DNA from: DAOTMI01 sp964605545
GTDB taxonomy: Bacteria > Patescibacteriota > Microgenomatia > UBA12405
DNA length: 15,189 nt
NCBI GenBank assembly: GCA_964605545.1
Contig: CAZSCX010000014.1
Span: forward strand, 1-15,189
Direction: 5' to 3'
The position numbers and the translations under genes were made by a program. Below the pieces are notes generated by a model. That model had not been told where the DNA came from. It worked only from the letters and a program-made list of their open reading frames with translations, and did no database searches. This document shows, one piece after another, positions 12,951 through 15,189 of the stretch (the stretch's first letter is position 1; each line of letters opens with the position of its first letter).

Positions 12951-15189
12951 ATGAAGTTTTTGAGATTTTTGACGATTATAATGTTTTTGTTTTTTACTGT
13001 GTGTGGAGCTGTAAGAGCGCAAATTGTAAAACCACCTACATTACCTCCTCCTATCGAGCCTCCACCTGAAGGACCAATTATCACGATGGCGCCTGGTGAT
13101 ACGACGCCGTGGGCGGATGAGTGTTTTGCCGGTCAAAAATGTTTTAAGTGTTTATTTGATGAAGGTAATCCCGACCCAAATCAAGATGTAGGGATGACAG
13201 ATATGCCGTGTAATATTTTAAATCCCGATGAGACAAGACAAGCGATCGCAGATTTAGAAGCTGATGGTTGGTATTGTCCGGCAGCACATTATGATTTAAG
13301 TTTTACTTCTGATAGTGGTTGGCCTGTTGCGGCAAGTTATTTGGAATATTTACGTAATTTTAAAGAATTTATTGATAATGAATATTTTGATCACATGAAT
13401 GACGCTTATCTGGCTTGGGTAGAAATACAAGAGTGGATGTTTGCCTGTTTAGGAAAAACTTGGGTGTGTGATGATAGTGTTGCTGTATCTGCAGAAAAAT
13501 GCACAAATATTGATTGTGATATTTATGGTCAATGTGAGTGGGATGAACAGGTAAATCATTGTTTAGAGGGTGAACCGGAATATACTTTAAGCAAATTTTC
13601 TTGTTACGATTGTGACACTTGGGATGATTTAACTCAGAGGTGTATTTATACTTATCCGGACATGTGTGTCTATTATCCGGAATACGATAAAATCATAGGT
13701 CGGAAAACTTTGTTGTCATCACCAAATGGATCTTTAGAGTTTGTATCTAACTGTGGTGAAACTTATCCTGGGTGTCAGTCAATTGTGTGGGAATGGGACG
13801 CGGTAGCGGGTCGAAAAGTTAATCAATGTGAAGAGTATTGTAAATCTAATTTAGGTGTATGGCCTCCGAATTTATTTCCGGATGGAAGTTGCTTTGGGGG
13901 GACGACTCAATATTATCAATGTAATAATTACCCCAGTGATGATGATCCGCCAGAACTGGGAGAATCAGAGATGTGTAGAATTGCTGGTGAAGACCAGACT
14001 CCTACTTGTGTTTCTGAGGCAACTTGTTGGGCCAAATCTGAATGTGATGTAACTTGTCAGGAATTTTATTACTGCAATAGTGAAATTACACCGGTTTGTC
14101 AAAAAGGTTATTATAAGGATTTAGAGGATTGTGAAACAAAGAATGATGGTGGTTGTTATGATACTAGATTAGGATGTTTAAGCGCGTGTGGTTGTGGTGA
14201 AGATGGCTGTGGACCGACATTGAACGAACCACCTAAGATTGAAATTGGTGATGGTGGAATGGATTCAATTACTATACCCTCAGATGGTCGGGTTCATATT
14301 TGTGATAGTCAATTTTGGCTGGATTCGGTAGTTAAACCAAACCAAGCTTATTTTAAAATAAAAGTTGATCATTCCGAAAGTGCCCAAAAAATTGATGTGA
14401 TTGCTTTGGGTTTCAACCATATAGAAAATGGTGAGACGGTTGATGATTTATGGTTACCGGTGATTGGTCTGTCTGCAAATAGCGGGAGTGGACCGGGAAT
14501 CTTATCGGTTGCTGGCGAAGAATCAGATAAAGTAGACGTAATGTCGATCACAGAGGATTTGAGCGAGAGTCCAGATGAAACGACAAGAACAATGACTTAT
14601 TTGATTACCTATGAGGATGATTTTCCAATTAATTTTAATTATATTTGGGTGTCGGCGATGGATGATACCGGGAGAACTCTCCCCTGGACTTATACCGATG
14701 CCGGTTTTAAATTTTGGAACTGTAATGTTGATTTTGAGGGAAAATTGTATGATGATTCAGAGGCAGAATCGGTATCTTGTCCAGTGAGCGGGTGGGAAAC
14801 AGAGGCCTCGGAAACAGTTAATTTTAATTCTTTGAGTTTTGTAAATGTTGGAAATACCGGAGATACTTTGGCAGCGACTATTGTCGGTGACAATAGCTTT
14901 TCCGGTAGTGGTTTAATGTGGGGTAAAACATATTCTTCAAATTTTAATGAAGATATCAATTGCGACATAACAAGTGTTTTGGCTAGGTTGATTGATGAGA
15001 GTAGTGTGGGGACAACATCGTGTATGGTTAACAGTCAGGTAAATACAGTCAGAAAATATGATCTGACGATACCGGAATATTCGATCGATCCATTTGTCGA
15101 TGATCCAAGAGTACAGATTGATTTTTCGATTGCCCAATTTGCCGATCCTTGGTATCAAATTAGCGGTGGGGATTTGCGGGCTTTGGGAA
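12951..15189 (+). CDS. Very large secreted Cys-rich protein, 3' end beyond the window
   Basis: An open frame of 746 codons with no stop before the window end. A Sec signal peptide is clear (MKFLRFLTIIMFLFFTVCG, then AVRA|QIVKPP), followed by a Pro-rich stretch (KPPTLPPPIEPPPEG). Residues about 55-430 hold some 35 cysteines spaced like repeated small disulfide modules (KCFKCLF, CYDCDTW, CEEYCKS, CGCGEDGCG). Residues about 435-590 are beta-rich and nearly Cys-free, with acidic Asp/Glu content suggesting an Ig-like or calcium-binding fold. From about 590 a module (CNVDFEGKLYDD, then GLMWGKTY) ends in FSIAQFADPWYQISGGD, matching the equivalent part of the 8589 protein. It starts after a divergent promoter region and may be its own transcription unit. 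No catalytic motif seen; probably a cell-surface or pilus-associated adhesin. Confidence 0.92.
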   Translation, partial: MKFLRFLTIIMFLFFTVCGAVRAQIVKPPTLPPPIEPPPEGPIITMAPGDTTPWADECFAGQKCFKCLFDEGNPDPNQDVGMTDMPCNILNPDETRQAIADLEADGWYCPAAHYDLSFTSDSGWPVAASYLEYLRNFKEFIDNEYFDHMNDAYLAWVEIQEWMFACLGKTWVCDDSVAVSAEKCTNIDCDIYGQCEWDEQVNHCLEGEPEYTLSKFSCYDCDTWDDLTQRCIYTYPDMCVYYPEYDKIIGRKTLLSSPNGSLEFVSNCGETYPGCQSIVWEWDAVAGRKVNQCEEYCKSNLGVWPPNLFPDGSCFGGTTQYYQCNNYPSDDDPPELGESEMCRIAGEDQTPTCVSEATCWAKSECDVTCQEFYYCNSEITPVCQKGYYKDLEDCETKNDGGCYDTRLGCLSACGCGEDGCGPTLNEPPKIEIGDGGMDSITIPSDGRVHICDSQFWLDSVVKPNQAYFKIKVDHSESAQKIDVIALGFNHIENGETVDDLWLPVIGLSANSGSGPGILSVAGEESDKVDVMSITEDLSESPDETTRTMTYLITYEDDFPINFNYIWVSAMDDTGRTLPWTYTDAGFKFWNCNVDFEGKLYDDSEAESVSCPVSGWETEASETVNFNSLSFVNVGNTGDTLAATIVGDNSFSGSGLMWGKTYSSNFNEDINCDITSVLARLIDESSVGTTSCMVNSQVNTVRKYDLTIPEYSIDPFVDDPRVQIDFSIAQFADPWYQISGGDLRALG

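Noticed and set aside
13855..14968. Short open frames on both strands within 12951-15189
   Set aside because: They lie inside the long uninterrupted Cys-rich frame starting at 12951, which has a signal peptide and covers the whole stretch.
1..15189. Alternative genetic code with TGA as Gly or Trp
   Set aside because: TGA ends pilD and the 8182 prepilin exactly at overlapping starts, and conserved Gly and Trp positions use normal codons.
1..15189. CRISPR arrays, tRNA, rRNA, transposases
   Set aside because: No regularly spaced repeats, cloverleaf structures, rRNA segments or transposase motifs were seen on either strand.

Overview
This window is almost entirely a type IV pilus locus from an AT-rich bacterium. 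The standard genetic code fits: TGA ends pilD and the PilW-like gene. I infer a member of the Candidate Phyla Radiation (Patescibacteria), possibly the Microgenomates/WWE3 side. The reasons are the compact operon with 1-29 nt overlaps, the many small FTLIE prepilins, Thr-Pro linkers on secreted proteins, large Cys-rich secreted proteins, weak Shine-Dalgarno signals, and no secretin or outer-membrane pilus gene in view. The phylum assignment is inference; no rRNA or marker gene is present.

Layout. 3-3558: the motor and platform genes pilB (5' end probably cut by the window edge), pilT and pilC, 2-5 nt apart. 3579-4265: a prepilin that is probably the major pilin, with a candidate promoter before it and a strong intrinsic terminator after it. 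4333-5240: prepilin peptidase pilD, interrupted by a 100-N scaffold gap flanked by an exact 55-nt duplication; the gap is almost certainly an assembly artefact and the real gene is the intact 4488-5240 copy. 5237-8589: seven more class III prepilins, tightly packed and often overlapping, ending in a GspH/FimT-like, PilV/GspI-like, PilW/GspJ-like trio. 8589-10439: a 616-aa secreted Cys-rich protein with a thrombospondin type-1-like repeat. 10460-11176: a PilX/GspK-like protein. 11178-12860 (minus strand): a secreted protein with a dockerin-type calcium-binding module, convergent with the pilus genes. 12951-15189: a second large Cys-rich secreted protein, running off the window end.

How they may work together. 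PilD cleaves and methylates the prepilins, PilB with PilC assembles them, and PilT retracts them. The order H-I-J-(large secreted protein)-K resembles minor-pilin tip complexes (GspHIJK or FimU-PilV-PilW-PilX with PilY1), so the TSP1-bearing protein is a good candidate for a pilus-tip or surface adhesin. The last gene shares a C-terminal PWYQ module with it and may be a second surface protein of the same kind.

Two small inverted-repeat elements lie in frame inside coding sequence (in pilD and in the leader of the PilX-like protein). No tRNA, rRNA, CRISPR array or transposase was seen, and no gene-free stretch exceeds 300 bases.
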